Shown in pieces: positions 1 through 12,203 of a stretch of 64,000 nt of DNA (positions within the stretch are counted from its first letter, which is position 1; every line of letters begins with the position of its first letter). Position numbers and translations under genes: made by a program. The stretch covers positions 1,674,001 through 1,738,000 of the forward strand of contig MU839827.1 in assembly GCA_030411725.1 (NCBI GenBank), read 5' to 3'. Source of the stretch: Echria macrotheca. Lineage: Eukaryota; Ascomycota; Sordariomycetes; Sordariales; Schizotheciaceae. Below the pieces are notes generated by a model that saw nothing but the letters and a program-made list of their open reading frames with translations, made no database searches and had not been told where the DNA came from.

Positions 1-586
1 CCCGTTCCCCATCTACGCCGACCCGACGCGCAGGCTCTACGCCGAGCTGGGCATGATCCGCACGCTCGCGCTCGGCGCGCGGCCCGCGTACACGACGCAG
101 AACCTGCTCAAGAGCTCTCTGGCCTCGGTCGTGCAGGGTCTCAAGCAGGTGAAGCACGGGCGGGCGACCAAGGGCGGCGACGCGCGCCAGGTCGGCGGCG
201 AGTTTTTGTTTGAGCCCATGGAGCTGCAGAGTCCCGTGACTACCCCCTGGGGCGACGGCGAGAAATCAGCTATGGGCGGGTTTCCGTTCGTAAAGGGAGG
301 AGGACCTGAGAAAAGATCGTCGGATACGAGCCTCGATGGGAAGGGTGAGGATTACGATGGGCGGGGCGTCGAGGAGAAGAGGGTCACGTGGTGTCATCGG
401 ATGCGGACGACGAGGGATCATGCGGAGATTCCCGAGCTCATGGAGGTTCTGGGCTTGGATGGGACGGGTATGCCGATTAAGGATCTGAAGCGGTGGAGTC
501 GCGCGGTTGAGACGAGGAAGGGGACGGGCTTGAGTATGGCGGGTCAGATGAGTGCTATGAAGGCGCAGGCTGGGACTGTGTCTTAG
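1..586 (+). CDS. AhpC/TSA-like (Prxl2/AAED1-type) thioredoxin-fold protein, 3' part
   Basis: The 5' end lies outside the window. The frame is open from base 2 and ends at TAG 584-586. The visible start reads PFPIYADPTRRLYAELGM followed by a basic, Gly-rich tail. The phrase 'P-I-Y-x-D-P-x-R-x-L-Y-x-x-L-G' is typical of the C-terminal half of the AhpC-TSA_2 (peroxiredoxin-like 2) family, where a beta strand is followed by the helix carrying R-x-L-Y. Any redox-active cysteine motif would lie upstream and is not visible, so activity cannot be judged. The tail after about residue 70 looks disordered and fungal-specific. The gene is convergent with the membrane-protein gene on the minus strand. The family assignment rests on this short conserved segment. 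Confidence 0.7.
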   Translation, partial: PFPIYADPTRRLYAELGMIRTLALGARPAYTTQNLLKSSLASVVQGLKQVKHGRATKGGDARQVGGEFLFEPMELQSPVTTPWGDGEKSAMGGFPFVKGGGPEKRSSDTSLDGKGEDYDGRGVEEKRVTWCHRMRTTRDHAEIPELMEVLGLDGTGMPIKDLKRWSRAVETRKGTGLSMAGQMSAMKAQAGTVS

Positions 587-1141
587 TGGGCCGGAGCTGG
601 AGTCGCGTCGGGGCCCCCGGTGGACTGGGATGATTAATGACGGGAAAAGCTTTTGCATTCTTGCAATGAATGGGTTTGCTGGGGATAGCCGGTGTCTGGG
701 GTTTTACAGTTTGGCTTTTTGGGCTTCCGGCTTCTTCGTTCTGGCTTAGATGCATTATGCATTGTGTTACAATGGTCCGCGTGGAGTTTTCACATCGCGT
801 TTGGAGGGAGTTTCCATATTAATTGATTTTCTATGGCACTTGATGTTTGCGTATTCAACCAGGTCATGGCAATGTCAGTTTTCACTACAAGCTCTCTGGT
901 AACAGTCTAGTTGCTGATAACTTCTCCAGGCCCAGTCAGTTTCTACATGCCGGACTAGTCTCGCCAGCATCTACCCCTGCCTGGACCCTCTACTTTTCGT
1001 ACGACGGATCAACCTTGAGCTCGATACCGTTCCACATTATGATATGAAAGCAGTTACTCCGGTCGATAGTCGGTTAGGCATCCTGCGTTTCCCTTTGTAC
1101 TCCGCAGCGGCCGGCTCCAGGGCCTCCCCAGCATCATCGTC
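587..1141. other. Intergenic, convergent 3' ends
   Basis: This holds the 3' flanks of two convergent genes. I see no coding pattern or repeat. Confidence 0.6.
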
Positions 1142-2466
1142 TCAAGAGCCCGCTTCCGGCTCAGGAGATACACGAACGATACGAGGAGAAGAAGCCTGAA
1201 TCTCGGGAGACGAGGGCGCCGACTTTCCCGGGCCGTTTGATGCGGTAGAGCCCCCGTTACTCGCGCCAGAATAGTGCGGCGCAAAGTTTGCTATGCCCTC
1301 CTCTGATCCCGAATACGCTCGGATATATACACCGCGAGGGACCGGCAGAGGCGGAGACGGCGGCTGCGGTAGCGTGATCAACACAGGCCGGCGAGTACTC
1401 TCATCTACTGCTAGTTAATACATGGCCCTTTCAAGTGTGCGGGTGTCTAGTTACCATCCGTCTCGCTCCCGCCGTCCGCTCCGCACAGGCAGAGCTGGAT
1501 CACGACGAGTGTCATGAAGGAGGCCCCGACCAAGAGAGGTATAAGCTGCGCCGGCGTCGTAGCCGCGTTCACATTAGAAATGTTATTCCATGTGATGGTT
1601 AGCTCGATGGCACTGATGAGGATGGGTGTCACAAGGAGGTCGCATGCCGTTTGGAGCCTTTTGAGGGTATCTCTCCGCGCGTGGCTAGTTATCTGAGTCA
1701 GTGTCACTCCGTGGCCGGTCGGGAAGAAAAAGACTTGCCTTATTCTCTGCCACCGTCTCAGCCGTCTCCGTCTCCTGCGGCTCCGCGAGGATCCGCCTTC
1801 GGTCGATATCCAGCCCGCCTCGGCCAGAGCAATCACGACAGTGCCGCCGGCCACGCCAAACAGGAGGATCGAGTTGAGCGCCCGAAACCCGGGACTTTGT
1901 AAATCGGCCGGCTTGAAGACAAAGCCAACCTGCTGCTGTGGCTGCTCACAGCTCTCGCCCCCCGGTCCTCCTCTTCCATTGGCATAGAAAGCGCTCGAGT
2001 CCACACCGGCACACCAGAACCAGAGCTGAACGGCAATGCAACAGGCCATCAGCACGGTCTCGAAAATGCTGAAAGCCAAAGGACCTCCGTGCTCGCGGCC
2101 CCGCAGACCGAGGTGGTAGTAGTAAAAGCCACTGTCCATATCGGTCCGGAAGGCGGTCGCCACCCGCCAGATGTAGTAGGGTATCCGGGCGTAGCACGCG
2201 AGCCCCGACATGAGCAGCATGGCCAAGTAGATGTCGGCGGCCGACAGGAGGACGGGGGCCGAGTTGCCGGCGAGCGTGGTGACCAGGCCGAGGAAGACGG
2301 CGCAGGCGAAGATGAAGTGCATGCCCAGCAGCAGGAGAAAAAGCTCCGGGCTCGGGATCCAGCGGCTGATGGTCAAGCCAAACCAGAGCAGATAGAAGGC
2401 GGTACGGATGCCGAGCCCGTAGAACTCGGGCTTGCCGACGAGAGCGCAGTTGAGGGTGGTGGACAT
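1142..2466 (-). CDS. Polytopic membrane protein, function unknown (2 exons)
   Basis: Exons run 2466-1455 and about 1407-1142, giving roughly 425 aa. ATG at 2466 starts a protein with seven hydrophobic segments, near residues 18-36, 43-68, 70-92, 130-155, 193-217, 283-303 and 312-333. A very basic stretch (SRSRRRRRRLRRWQR) lies between segments 5 and 6 and would be a cytosolic loop. An unspliced reading stops at 1447 just after GSETDGN. A GTAACT donor at 1454 with a TTAACT branch and a TAG/CAG acceptor at 1411/1408 joins in frame to a Ser/Pro-rich tail ending EPEAGS. The two adjacent acceptors (NAG-CAG) would differ by one codon. Seven segments resemble a receptor layout, but I recognise no family motif, so no function is assigned. 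Confidence 0.7.
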
Positions 2467-3770
2467 TTGGAAACATGATTCTTTCTCCCTTGTCTGTGTC
2501 CGTTGTCCCGGTCGTTTTTTCCACCCGCTGCTGGTGTGGAAGAGAGGGACCGGGTTGTTTTGACTTCTTTCCGTGGCACACGGAAAGTTGGGAATCTCTT
2601 TGGCTTGTGTGGTACGGCAGGTGGTGGGTGTGTCTCCCGCCCGGAAGCAGCCGACCTCCTACTACCTATTTTCCTGGAATGTCGATGCCCACCGTACCAC
2701 ACCCACCTGTCGGTCCGATGCCGTTGCGATATATTGGCAGCTTTCTTCTTTTTGCTGTAGACGTCCGGAGTAGATTACCTAGCGTCCACACAAGGCATGG
2801 CCTTACTTGGAGCAGAGAGGAGATGCGGATATCTGCGTTCATCTGAGAGGCCATCATTGGCTCGGTCTGGAGGGCCACACAGGCACTCTCGCGTCGGCGG
2901 GATCCGAATGTCGTGCGACGACGAGTTGATGTTTTCAGATCCCTAGTCACGTTCGGGGTGGTGACCACCCCGCGAAGGCGCTCGGCATGAAACCGACAGT
3001 GGAACGAGCGACGACCGCGTGGTAGGAGGACAAGTTTTCATGGTCTGTCGGAAAAGTTGGAGAGTAGGTAGCATAGCGGAGGCTACCCCTCTCTTGACCT
3101 TCACTCGTCCCTGAAACCTTGGGTTCCTCGTTTCGCATTTCACGTCTCTATCCGCACTGATATATATGCCTTGTGTCTGCCGTTATAACCCGGCACTCAA
3201 GTGCCTTGTTTGTTTTGTTCTCGGGCGATGGTCTGACTGGGAGACATGGGACAGCGAAGTCCTCAACAGATACCGGGCCAACAGAACGACAACATCCAAT
3301 ATCAACAGCATGGAACAAGATATCTGCTGTTACATCAAGATTTTGCTGATTATCGCGAGGCGGCACACCTACTACGGGTTGTACTGCTCTGGTAGACGGA
3401 CCCATATCATGGCTGCGGGCATCGTTCCTTATGGGTCATTGTGGTTAACGGGTATGAGCTTTATGTTCAATATAGAGCTGGTTCAGCCGCCTCAGAGTGT
3501 GTAATATATCTCCAGAGAGAATTCTGCGAGTTTTCGCGTGTGCCTTTAGTTTGAAACGCGGTAAAGAAACGGCGAGCTCGGGATAGTGTTTGGGCACAAT
3601 GGATCACCACCACTGGTCGTGACTTCCTGAATAGGACACGCACAAAACTTTTGCACCATCCTCTCCAGTTTCCAAGCCCTATCTGCCTTATTTAAAGTCT
3701 CATTGCTGCCCCAAGTTCGATTTACCGTTCGATTTCTTACACCAGTCGGCTCAGGGGACAAACCATCAGA
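2467..3770. other. Divergent intergenic/promoter region
   Basis: This is the shared upstream region of two divergent genes. Short ORFs (for example 3166-3504 on +) have no recognisable protein character. No repeat was noted. Confidence 0.5.
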
Positions 3771-4919
3771 ATGGACTCAGTCCAAACCCGAGCCATGAGG
3801 CGCCGGGCAGAGAAGCACATAGCCCACGACGAAAGCAACCCCTGTTCCTCTGGAACCACCTTCAGCGACGCCGGTCCTCCGAGTCCCAATTCTGCGGCAC
3901 CCAAATCCAAACCAACAGTCTCATTCCGCGACCGCCTATTCCAAGCGACAAAGCCAGCTCCCGCGAGTCCCAAGAATAGCGGCGGCGGCGTGAAGAAGTC
4001 CCGCGCCAAAGTCTCCATCGCAGAGGTCTTCAAGCCTAAAGCCCCCGCTAGATTTCGAGATGTTGCCAAGTCGATGCTCTCCAGTCACTCGCCCAGACAG
4101 CAGCGAAAAGAATTCCCCGATGCCGACCCAGAGGACCTAATCAAGCGGCTCAAGAGTAAATCATCCCCATCTACTCCGGTATATATCTCCCCATCCTATG
4201 GCAATGACCTAACATTCTATGCCTATTCAAGAACACTACCTCGACACAGCCACCAACCTCCACGAGCGTGCCACCATCCACCTCCAACAAGCCCAGTCCG
4301 ACCTAACCCGCCACCTCAACCACACACTCCCCGACGAAACAAGTTTTCTCGCGCACATCGAAACCCAGAACAAGACGCTCTGCGCGCCGCTGTCGGAGTT
4401 CGTAATCCGCTCCGAGCAGCGCGACCCCAATGATGGGAGCGTGCGCGTAGCCAATAACACGGTCGCCGAGCTTGACGGTACAGTCAGAACACGGCTGCAG
4501 AGTTTGGAGATGGAGCTGGACGGGCTGTGGAAGGAGTGGGACGCCGCGGAGGCCGAGGTGCAGAGGGCGGAGCGGGCTTATAATACTAGTAGTGGTGGTG
4601 AGATGGGTGGTAGTGCGGAGGGAGGGAGGTTTGAGGAGGTGATGGAATCGTATCGGGGGCTGATTGAGGCGGAGATTGAAGAGGCGGAGGAAGAGGTGGA
4701 TGGTTTGGCGGAGGCTGTTGTGGGGGAGATGAGGGAGATTGAAAAGGTTTTTAATTTCTTTTTCTTTCCTTGTACTTTTTTTTTCTGCCTTTTTATCCTT
4801 GGAGCTGATGAATCTGACCCAACTCCGCACGGGCTTGAGAGCTAACTTTGACGCAGGAATTCAGGAAGGCTACGTTGCCGGATCTTCATGTCTTTTTTCA
4901 AAGTATCGATGAACCTTGA
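3771..4919 (+). CDS. Coiled-coil protein of unknown function (3 exons)
   Basis: Exons run 3771-4155, 4232-4746 and 4857-4919 (320 aa). Intron 1 has GTAAAT, branch CTAAC and CAAG. Intron 2 has an unusual GTTTTT donor, a branch in GAGCTAAC and a GCAG acceptor. The last exon closes in frame with EFRKATLPDLHVFFQSIDEP. The first 130 residues are basic and Ser/Pro-rich (starting MDSVQTRAMRRRAEK), with SIAEVFKPKAPARFRDVAKS as the most structured phrase. From about residue 135 the sequence is helical and acidic with long Glu runs, consistent with coiled coil. The layout (basic disordered N-terminus plus C-terminal coiled coil) would fit a scaffold or chromosome-associated protein, but I recognise no domain. 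Confidence 0.65.
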
Positions 4920-6161
4920 ATGGGGATGTGTTGCGGCAGATACCTAACGACATGAAGTCGTGGGGGCGCTTGACGGCATGGTATTCTTATGTGTTTTTAC
5001 TAAACAGGGACGGATGAAATGGTTGAGCATTTGGAATTTGGTGTTGATCTCGGTCTGGAACCGGGCTTTTTTTGGCATGTGTGGGTGAAAGTTGACTAAA
5101 CTCCGTCCCGCAATCGAGTGGTCGATTTGATTTTGAGATGTGTAAGGGATGTGTAGTAACAGACTGAAACACTGTACAACTAGTTATATACAGATCAGTA
5201 TGATGCTGGACATTACGGTGGCAGCCCAGCTTTCAAATGGTTGCAGAACCTGTACATGTTGTATTTAACACTTTGAGATGTATACTAGAGGGGAGGAGCA
5301 TCAGCAGCAGATCCGGATCCAACGAAACACCGAGAACGGGACACTCAGGTGGGGAGGTAGAAAGACTAGACTAGACGAAAGAGTCAGCTTATCCCATACA
5401 AATAACATGTATTGTACGGAATACCTTGATAGATATCGGATTAACAAGCGGCTCGAAATCAAATTCGTCACTTGTCACTTGTCACTTGCATTTACACCCG
5501 TTCTTAGTGCTTTCACGTTGAAATCCACCCAGCGCCACCATAGCTAGACTAGAGTCTATGTACGAGGTGTTTGTATATAAACACGGTAGACAGATCCGGT
5601 CATTAAAGAACGGGCTTGATCGGATGGGGCTTTCATCAAGGTATCAAGGTAGGTAGGTAGGTATTTAGGTAGGTAGTTAGGTAGGTAGGTACTATACAAC
5701 TCTGGTTCTATGATTTCGGGTCTCTTTGTATACCCCCACCAAAGCTGGTGACTCGCGTTGGAGGTGGGCAACCAGCCAACCAACCAAAATAGCTTTAATG
5801 TATTCTAATGCGTGCATTGTTCGTAAGGGATGGGACGCGAGTCTACATACCTATGTATATGCCGTCCTGAGCTGCGTCCAGTATGCTGATTACACCACGC
5901 CACGTGGCCGTCTCCCTGCAGTCTATTTCGATCGTATCTCCCATGCTATGCATCTCAAACCGGCTCCAGGCATTATCTGGACTCCAAATAGTCACTTTCG
6001 CATGTCGGATTCATTGCCGAGAAATGGTTCGTCGACGCTATGCATCTATCTACACCCAAGAAAAACTAAACTAGATACTCCCAAACGCCGGCCACCCAAA
6101 TGCTGCCGGAAATGCCGCATGCAACCTTGTCTGCTTCGTACTTTTGCTTCAACGTTTTCAC
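4920..6161. other. Intergenic, convergent 3' ends
   Basis: This is 3' flanking sequence. It contains the TAGG-type tandem tract at about 5647-5693 and nothing else I can support. Confidence 0.5.
5647..5693. repeat. Tetranucleotide (AGGT/TAGG) tandem repeat
   Basis: About eleven AGGT-phase units occur in 47 bases, interrupted by single T insertions (GGTATTTAGG, GGTAGTTAGG). It lies in the 3' region of convergent genes, outside any coding exon. Confidence 0.9.
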
Positions 6162-7526
6162 CTACTCCTTGGTGACGACGACGCCCCACTCGTGCTGCTC
6201 ATTGCCGTACATAATGTCCATCATCCACTGCTTGATCTTGGCCGTGTACGGACCCATGTCGCCCTTTTCGCCCATGGGGATGTCCACATCCTTGCCGCGA
6301 TGGTGGATTAGCGATACGGGGCAGATGAAGAACTGTTGTTGTCAGTAAATCACATCAGACGAGTGCATGTCGGGACATACCGCAGTTCCAGAGGCAAATG
6401 CCTCGACGATCCGGCCCTCCTTTCCGGCCTCCATCACCTCGTCGATTGTGTACCGCCTCTCGACAACTTCCACCTCTCCGGCAAGTCTCGTCTTGGCGAG
6501 CTCCACCACGCTACGCCGGTTCACACCATCGAGGATGAGCCGGTCGTCGAGCGGCGCCGTCACGAGCTGGACCTTGCCCTCTTTGGTGCGCCATACCACA
6601 AAGAAATTGCTCGCGCCAGCCTCGGTGCAGTATCCCTCCTTTCCGTAGAGCCAGAGAATCTGACCGAATCCGCGCGCCCGCGCCTCCTGGGTGGCGAGGA
6701 GACTCGGCCCATAATTAGCGCCGACCTTTGCGTAGCCAAAACCGCCAACCCAGGCGCGGACCATGTCCTCGGGGCTGGTATGCAGCTTCATGCCGCCGGG
6801 TGGCGAATCCATACGCGGCATAAAGCTGGCGGTAATAAATAGCAGAGCCTCTCTCGGCGCCTGCACACCCAGCTGGGGCTGGGTCCCGATGACGGCCGGA
6901 CGAATGTAGAGGAAAGATCCAGGGCGCGAGCGCGGGAGCCACTTGGGTCCATCGACGGCAACGAGAGTGGTGATGAGTTTCTCCAGCTCCTTGGGGTCGA
7001 ATCCAGGGAGCGAAATACGGAGGGTGGACATCAGCATCCGCTTGGCGTTGAGCTCGGGGCGGAAGAGGCGCAGTTTGCCATCGTAACCACGGAACACCTT
7101 GAGGCCCTCGAAGCACTCCGTGGCGTAGTGGAGTACTGACGCGGTCGGCATCAAGCTCAAAGGCCCGTAAGGCTTGAGCTCAGGAGCTTCCCAGCCAGTA
7201 GCAACGCGCCAGGTACAAGTGATCATGTGATCGGTGCAGATGGTCTCGAGGCCGGAGACGGCCGTGACCTCGTCCGGCACCTCGCGAGCGGTCGGGTCGG
7301 CACGGTGGACGACGAGTCTGGAAGCGTCAAGCTCCTGGATCTCGGGGGCATGGCCGTTGGCGCCATTGCTATGGCCATTGCTGTGACCATTGGTATGCCC
7401 GTTGGTGTGTCCATTGGTGCCGTTGGTCGCTGTGGCCTGCTCGGCTATCCTATGGTCGAGGGCCGAAGAGGTCAAGTCTAGATCCTGCTCGCCTGCATGG
7501 TCCTTTGGGGTCGTCTGGGTCATCAT
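6162..7526 (-). CDS. Branched-chain amino-acid aminotransferase (2 exons)
   Basis: Exons run 7526-6381 and 6332-6162 (438 aa; a second ATG immediately follows the first). The product is a PLP-dependent class IV aminotransferase interconverting Leu/Ile/Val and their 2-keto acids. Landmarks are CFEGLKVFRG in the N-terminal fold, the PLP-lysine region GYAKVGANYGPSLL, EAGASNFFVVW near the cofactor phosphate, and FASGTA-FFICPV, which is split by a 48-bp GTATGT...CAG intron. Residues 30-62 are an Asn-Gly-His repeat tract not found in the catalytic family core. No clear mitochondrial presequence is visible (acidic N-terminus), suggesting a cytosolic isoform. The gene is divergent from the neighbour at 9276 across 1.7 kb. 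Confidence 0.93.
7350..7428 (-). repeat. Asn-Gly-His coding repeat in the aminotransferase N-terminus
   Basis: Imperfect 12-base units encode NGHT/NGHS/NGAN repeats (NGTNGHTNGHTNGHSNGHSN). The units vary at synonymous positions, so this is a degenerate minisatellite rather than a perfect recent expansion. Confidence 0.9.
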
Positions 7527-9275
7527 GGTGGAGTGTAGATGGGAGAGGGCTACACGACAGGCTGCACGTCAGGGAGAAAATATGGACGAGTGGGTGGGAC
7601 AAAGAGGGTGAAGAAAGAAGGGAAGCTGGGAGCAGACTAAAAAGAGAAAGGTCGAGTTAAGACTTCTCGAAGGCGAGGGTGGCAGGTGACCCATTGGCCA
7701 ATGGGCAGGGCCCTGGATAGCCCTGTCAAGTGGAGGGCGCGACCAACATGATGTCAAACTGTACAGTGCCCCTGAAGAAGTGCGACCGCTTGGCGCCCAT
7801 TCAAGCGGTATCAAGTCTCTGGGAGTCCGTCTATGCCGGAGCAAGGCGGAATTCCGTCCATTGCGTATGTAGTGGTCCAATATAAAGCGACGTAAACTTG
7901 TCCATCTGCAGAGGTCCCGCAGATGGATGACAGCTCGTTCCCAACACCTCTTTCTGCTTTTCTTATCATCCGCCGTGGGGCCTTTGTTTCATGCATCCGA
8001 CCATCGGACCCTCGACTGAAAAAGCGGCGTCGAGGCAAGAGCGTTTGACTCTGGATCCATGGCCATGTCGTGAGTCAAGGGAGAACCTGTGGACCCAACC
8101 AGGCGAACTTGCGGAGTTGTGGCGTCCCGCGAGCCCCAAGTTTTCTTCGAGGCAAAACCTTGCGACAAAATCCAAGATTTCTCGACAAGACTTTTGCCCA
8201 GCTCCACAGAAATCTGTGAATTGATCGATGACCGATACAAGACGCGGACAAGCGACGTTGAAGGAAGCGTGGAAGGTTCCGTGACTCGTTGCGGAATGTT
8301 GAATGCAATTGGGCCGTGGATAGCCGGGCATCGCTAGCCTTCACGTGGATGGCTTTAGTCTCTGTGGAGCGTCAGCACCTTCCCTCCACGATCTTGTTTC
8401 GGGTGGAGAACCCCCACTGCCGGACAGCTGGCCGTGGCCGTCCTCGGCAGCCTCCGGAATAACTACCCAAGGGTTGTCGTGAGCATCCCGCGGGACCTGA
8501 TCGAGAACGATAAGAGGCTGCTGTGTTGTCTCTGCTGTCACACGGGTTGGCGTCTGGCTTGCTGTCTGTCTGGCACTTCCAGCAGCGCAGCCACACGTGG
8601 ATGGTGCTGCGTCATTTGGATTGCGACCAGCGACTTGGTATCCCGTCAAGCCCGTCCACGGCCAGCGCCAACACCGACGAGCTCGTCGCCGAATCCAGTA
8701 TCTCCCCCCTGCATCTGACACGCACCCACGGTCCCAACGGGAGTGGTGTTGTTCGTTCTCGGCTGTCCTGTCCGACGAATGTTCCCTCAACCGCCGACTG
8801 ACAGAATGGTGTTCTGCGGCACCTCCTTGAATGACAAGCGTCACAGTCCAAATCCGGATGTCGGCGGGAACACCCTCCTGCGGTGCGACAGGTAAACAAA
8901 CGCCTGGGGCCGCCATGCTGGCCAGCATTCCCCAGCGGGTTCGTCTCAAGATGGACAGACACCGAGGTCTCATCCTGTTTCCTTTGTCGGGTAAATACCT
9001 GCCTGTCATCTAGTGATGCCAGATGGCACAACGGAAGCGCGATGCTGCACCTCTGCATCCTGCCGTCGTGATTGGACCCCCCCGACATCACGGCCTTGTC
9101 TGCTTGTCGCCCAACCTGCCCGAACCCCAACCCCGGCAACATATCAACTTCTGGCATCCAGCTGCAGTCTGTATTCGCTGCCGTCTGGACATTGTATATA
9201 TCGCCAGTCTAGTCTAGAGCATCATAGTTGGTGTCCTCAACTTTCTTTTTCCCGACTTTGCAAACTTCTTCCAAT
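7527..9275. other. Divergent intergenic region, 1.75 kb
   Basis: This is the upstream DNA of two divergent genes. Overlapping ORFs on both strands (largest 8341-9009 minus, 222 codons) lack recognisable motifs and look like GC-driven chance frames. I find no tRNA or repeat. Confidence 0.5.
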
Positions 9276-11470
9276 ATGTCGACCAAAGAGACAAAAGAGC
9301 CCAAGGAGCCCAAGCACCGCCCCGAGGCCCTCCGCTTGCCTCAGCGGAAGGACTCGCTCACCCAGGTCCTCACCTACATACAGGGCAAGACGATACCGCC
9401 CAAAGCCGCCTCGACCGTCTCGTCGGCTTCGACCCAATCCGCCCCGGCGTCCCCTGCTCAGGGGCTCTCGAAGCCGCGCAGACACAGCCACGGTCCCGAC
9501 GTCAAGAAGAAGGCACGTACTACTTCAACTACGCTTCGAAGATTTTCGTTTACGAATCTCACGGGCATCATGGAGGAGACTGGTGCTAAGACAAAAAACC
9601 CAAAGGCCTCAGAGGGAACCCCTGGAAACAAAAACGCGAAGTCCGGCTCTTCGGAGAAAGTCAACAAGACGAATACCTCGAAATCACAAGCCCCTTCGGC
9701 CGACAAATCCCAAGAAAAAGTTCCGAGGTATGTTTATTTAGTTCTGGTTGAAAATTGGTGTGTTAACTGCTGTACAACGATAGCTCCCCTCCGCCAATGC
9801 CCAAGTCAATTCTTCGAGTGGCCAGTCCAGACGCAGCGAGGCCACCCCCCCGACATATCCGATCCTACTCAACCTCCGCAGCAAGCCCTGGTGCAGACGC
9901 TGCGGCGTTGAGTCCTATCGGCCTAACTCCTCTAACTCCCACCGACTCTTCGCTTGACCCTCTAGCTGCGGAGTCCGGAACCCTCTCGCAACCGACCTCT
10001 CCAGTTTTCCGACCCCTGTCACCAGGCGCTACCGTGAGGTTCGCCAAGGCCACTATTCACCGCGTAGACGTCGGCCCCGGCCGGCGTTTTGCACCAGTCA
10101 AGCGTCGTAGCAAGAGCACCATGACGTACATCGCGCCCTTGGATCCCGTCTCTAACGTACCCAAATTCTCCCTGCAGAGTCCCACGAAGCTGCGGCGCCA
10201 CCAGGAGAACCAGGCGGCCATGGGCAGGTACTGGCTCCGGACCGAGGAGGAAGAGGCGCAGATGCGGGCCGAGGCCGAGCGGCGGGCGGCCGAGGAGGCC
10301 GAGAGGTATCGTGCAGAACCGTCGAGTCCGATCGCATCGGCCGATCCGCCAAAGCCATCGTGGGCCGAAAGGCTTGCGGCGCTTGATAAGCTCGGTTCGC
10401 TGGATGGGATTCCGCTTCTGGATAAGACGGAGGTGCCGGCCAAGTCGGACGCTGAGGACAAGCTGGAGACGGTGGAAGCTTCTGAGTCGGATGATTCGGA
10501 TGCTGAGTCCGATGGCGGTGCGAGTACGATGATGGATAAGGAGGAGGATGTGGAGGGTGTTGAGCCGGAGGGGAAGTCGGAAAAGACGGAGAAGAAAAAG
10601 GCTGAGTCGGATGTCGAGAAGCAGGCGAACCCGGCGGAGGCGTCGGCGAAACCCGATGGTGGATCGACGGTGCAGGCTACACCACCCGAGCCGACACCAC
10701 CGAAGCCGGGGGAGCCTGAAAAGACGGATCCGGCCGTGGGGAAGCCGCTGGGAAGTCGAGGGCCAGAAACGGCCCAGGCAGCACCAGTCACGTCTCCAGA
10801 GACCAAAAAGTCGGAACCCACAAAGGCGGAAACGCCCAAGACACCGGCGAGTTTGATGGTATCCACGACACCTGCGACCCAGCAGCGACCAGTGTCGGTT
10901 CCGGCCCCGATCCCGACCCCGATCCCGACCCCGGCCCCGGCTACAACTTCGACACTGGCAGCCCCTAAATCAGCCACGACCAAGACACTGACGACCACAT
11001 CAACCACATCGACCGCGACCAAAGCGTCGGCAACAACTCCAACTACTCCCAAAACCTTGACAACTACAACCAAGACCACCACGGCCTCAACCGCGACTTC
11101 AAACCCAACCACCAACAAATCATCCACCCCATCACCTTCACACAGCACCAGCACATCTCCAACAACAGCAACACAACAACACCCAACCCGAACAACCGCA
11201 CCCAAAACCCTCCGCTCCTCCCGTTCCCCCTCGCCCACACAGCAGCAGCAGCGACCCACAAACCGCCCCCTCTCACCCCGTCCCCTCTCGCCGCCCCGAC
11301 CATCCTCGCCCGCACTAAAACACAAAAAGTCCATGGCCACGTTGAACGGTACCGGGACCGCGGGGAACGGCGGCGGGCTGACCAACCATTTACATCTCTC
11401 TGGGCGGCGGGGCGGGAGGCGGTATGTAGGCGAGGGGGCTGGGGTTGGGAAGCAGGAGATTGCCGCTTAA
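9276..11470 (+). CDS. Large intrinsically disordered protein, unknown function (2 exons)
   Basis: Exons run 9276-9727 and 9784-11470 (712 aa). The intron is GTATGT...GATAG with a GTTAAC branch, and the join restores VPSSPPPMPKSILRV. ATG 9276 is preferred over an in-frame ATG at 9228 because the upstream residues are hydrophobic noise. The most ordered part is near residues 225-270: VRFAKATIHRVDVGPGRRF followed by PVKRRSKSTMTYIAPLD, then a Glu/Ala/Arg helix (EEEEAQMRAEAERRAAEEAE). The rest is acidic Ser/Glu (about 350-430), Pro-rich, then Thr/Ser-rich (about 500-610). It could be a regulatory or cell-polarity scaffold, but nothing proves that. Confidence 0.75.
10901..10940 (+). repeat. Proline-rich coding microrepeat
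   Basis: CCCGAT/CCCGAC hexamers encode a P-I-P-T-P-I-P-T-P-A-P run inside the disordered protein at 9276-11470, just before the Thr-rich segment. Confidence 0.85.
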
Positions 11471-12203
11471 TCTAATTTTCATTTACTTCATTTTTGTTAC
11501 AAGTCATTCATTATTGATGGGAGGTTCATTTGTTGTAGTTTTGTTTGGTTTTGTTTGGTGTTGGGTGGATGCATGGACTTGGGAGTTTATTACAATACCT
11601 ACAGCACACTCCCTACGGAGAGTCTTCTTTTGTTAGCAACCAAAATATGCATATAAATCTAGAACTTCTTTTTACTCTTCAGTCAAGCATCATCCACACT
11701 TCTTCACCCCGGTGGAGATTCTTTCTCAATAAATTTCTCCGAATCTACTACTTCTAGAGTCTCAACATGATGACGACTAGGTATTCCGTAGATACAAAAG
11801 TTTAATCAGCGACTCAAAGATCAACCCCTCCCAAAAAGCGGCTCAGAACTAAATGACATGTATTTCTCTCTTCTCAGATCAAAAAAAGAAAATGACAGCC
11901 ATCTCCAAAAAAACAAGCTCAACATAGGGTATACATGCCACCACCGACCATCTGACCTGTTTTTTTCTTCAGAGAGAACCGCACAAGCACCTCCCCTTTC
12001 GTCCTTGTAAATGATCAACAACCACATGGTATATAACCCCCATACCCATACCCCATCATCCCTTTCCCTTCCATATCATATCGCACCCAACCCGTACGTT
12101 GAATACAGCCAGCACATAAAACTGCCAGAAACCAGACACTCCTGTACCACAAGCACCTAACGGAACCATGATGCAACCCGATAAGAAAATAAAAAATAAA
12201 AAA
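11471..12203. other. Intergenic, convergent 3' ends (AT-rich)
   Basis: AT-rich 3' flanks of convergent genes. No gene is visible. Confidence 0.55.

Noticed and set aside
8341..9157. Overlapping 181-222-codon ORFs in the 7.5-9.3 kb gap
   Set aside because: No motif, very high Arg/Ser/Thr/Gln, and equally long frames on both strands, as expected from GC-rich non-coding DNA.
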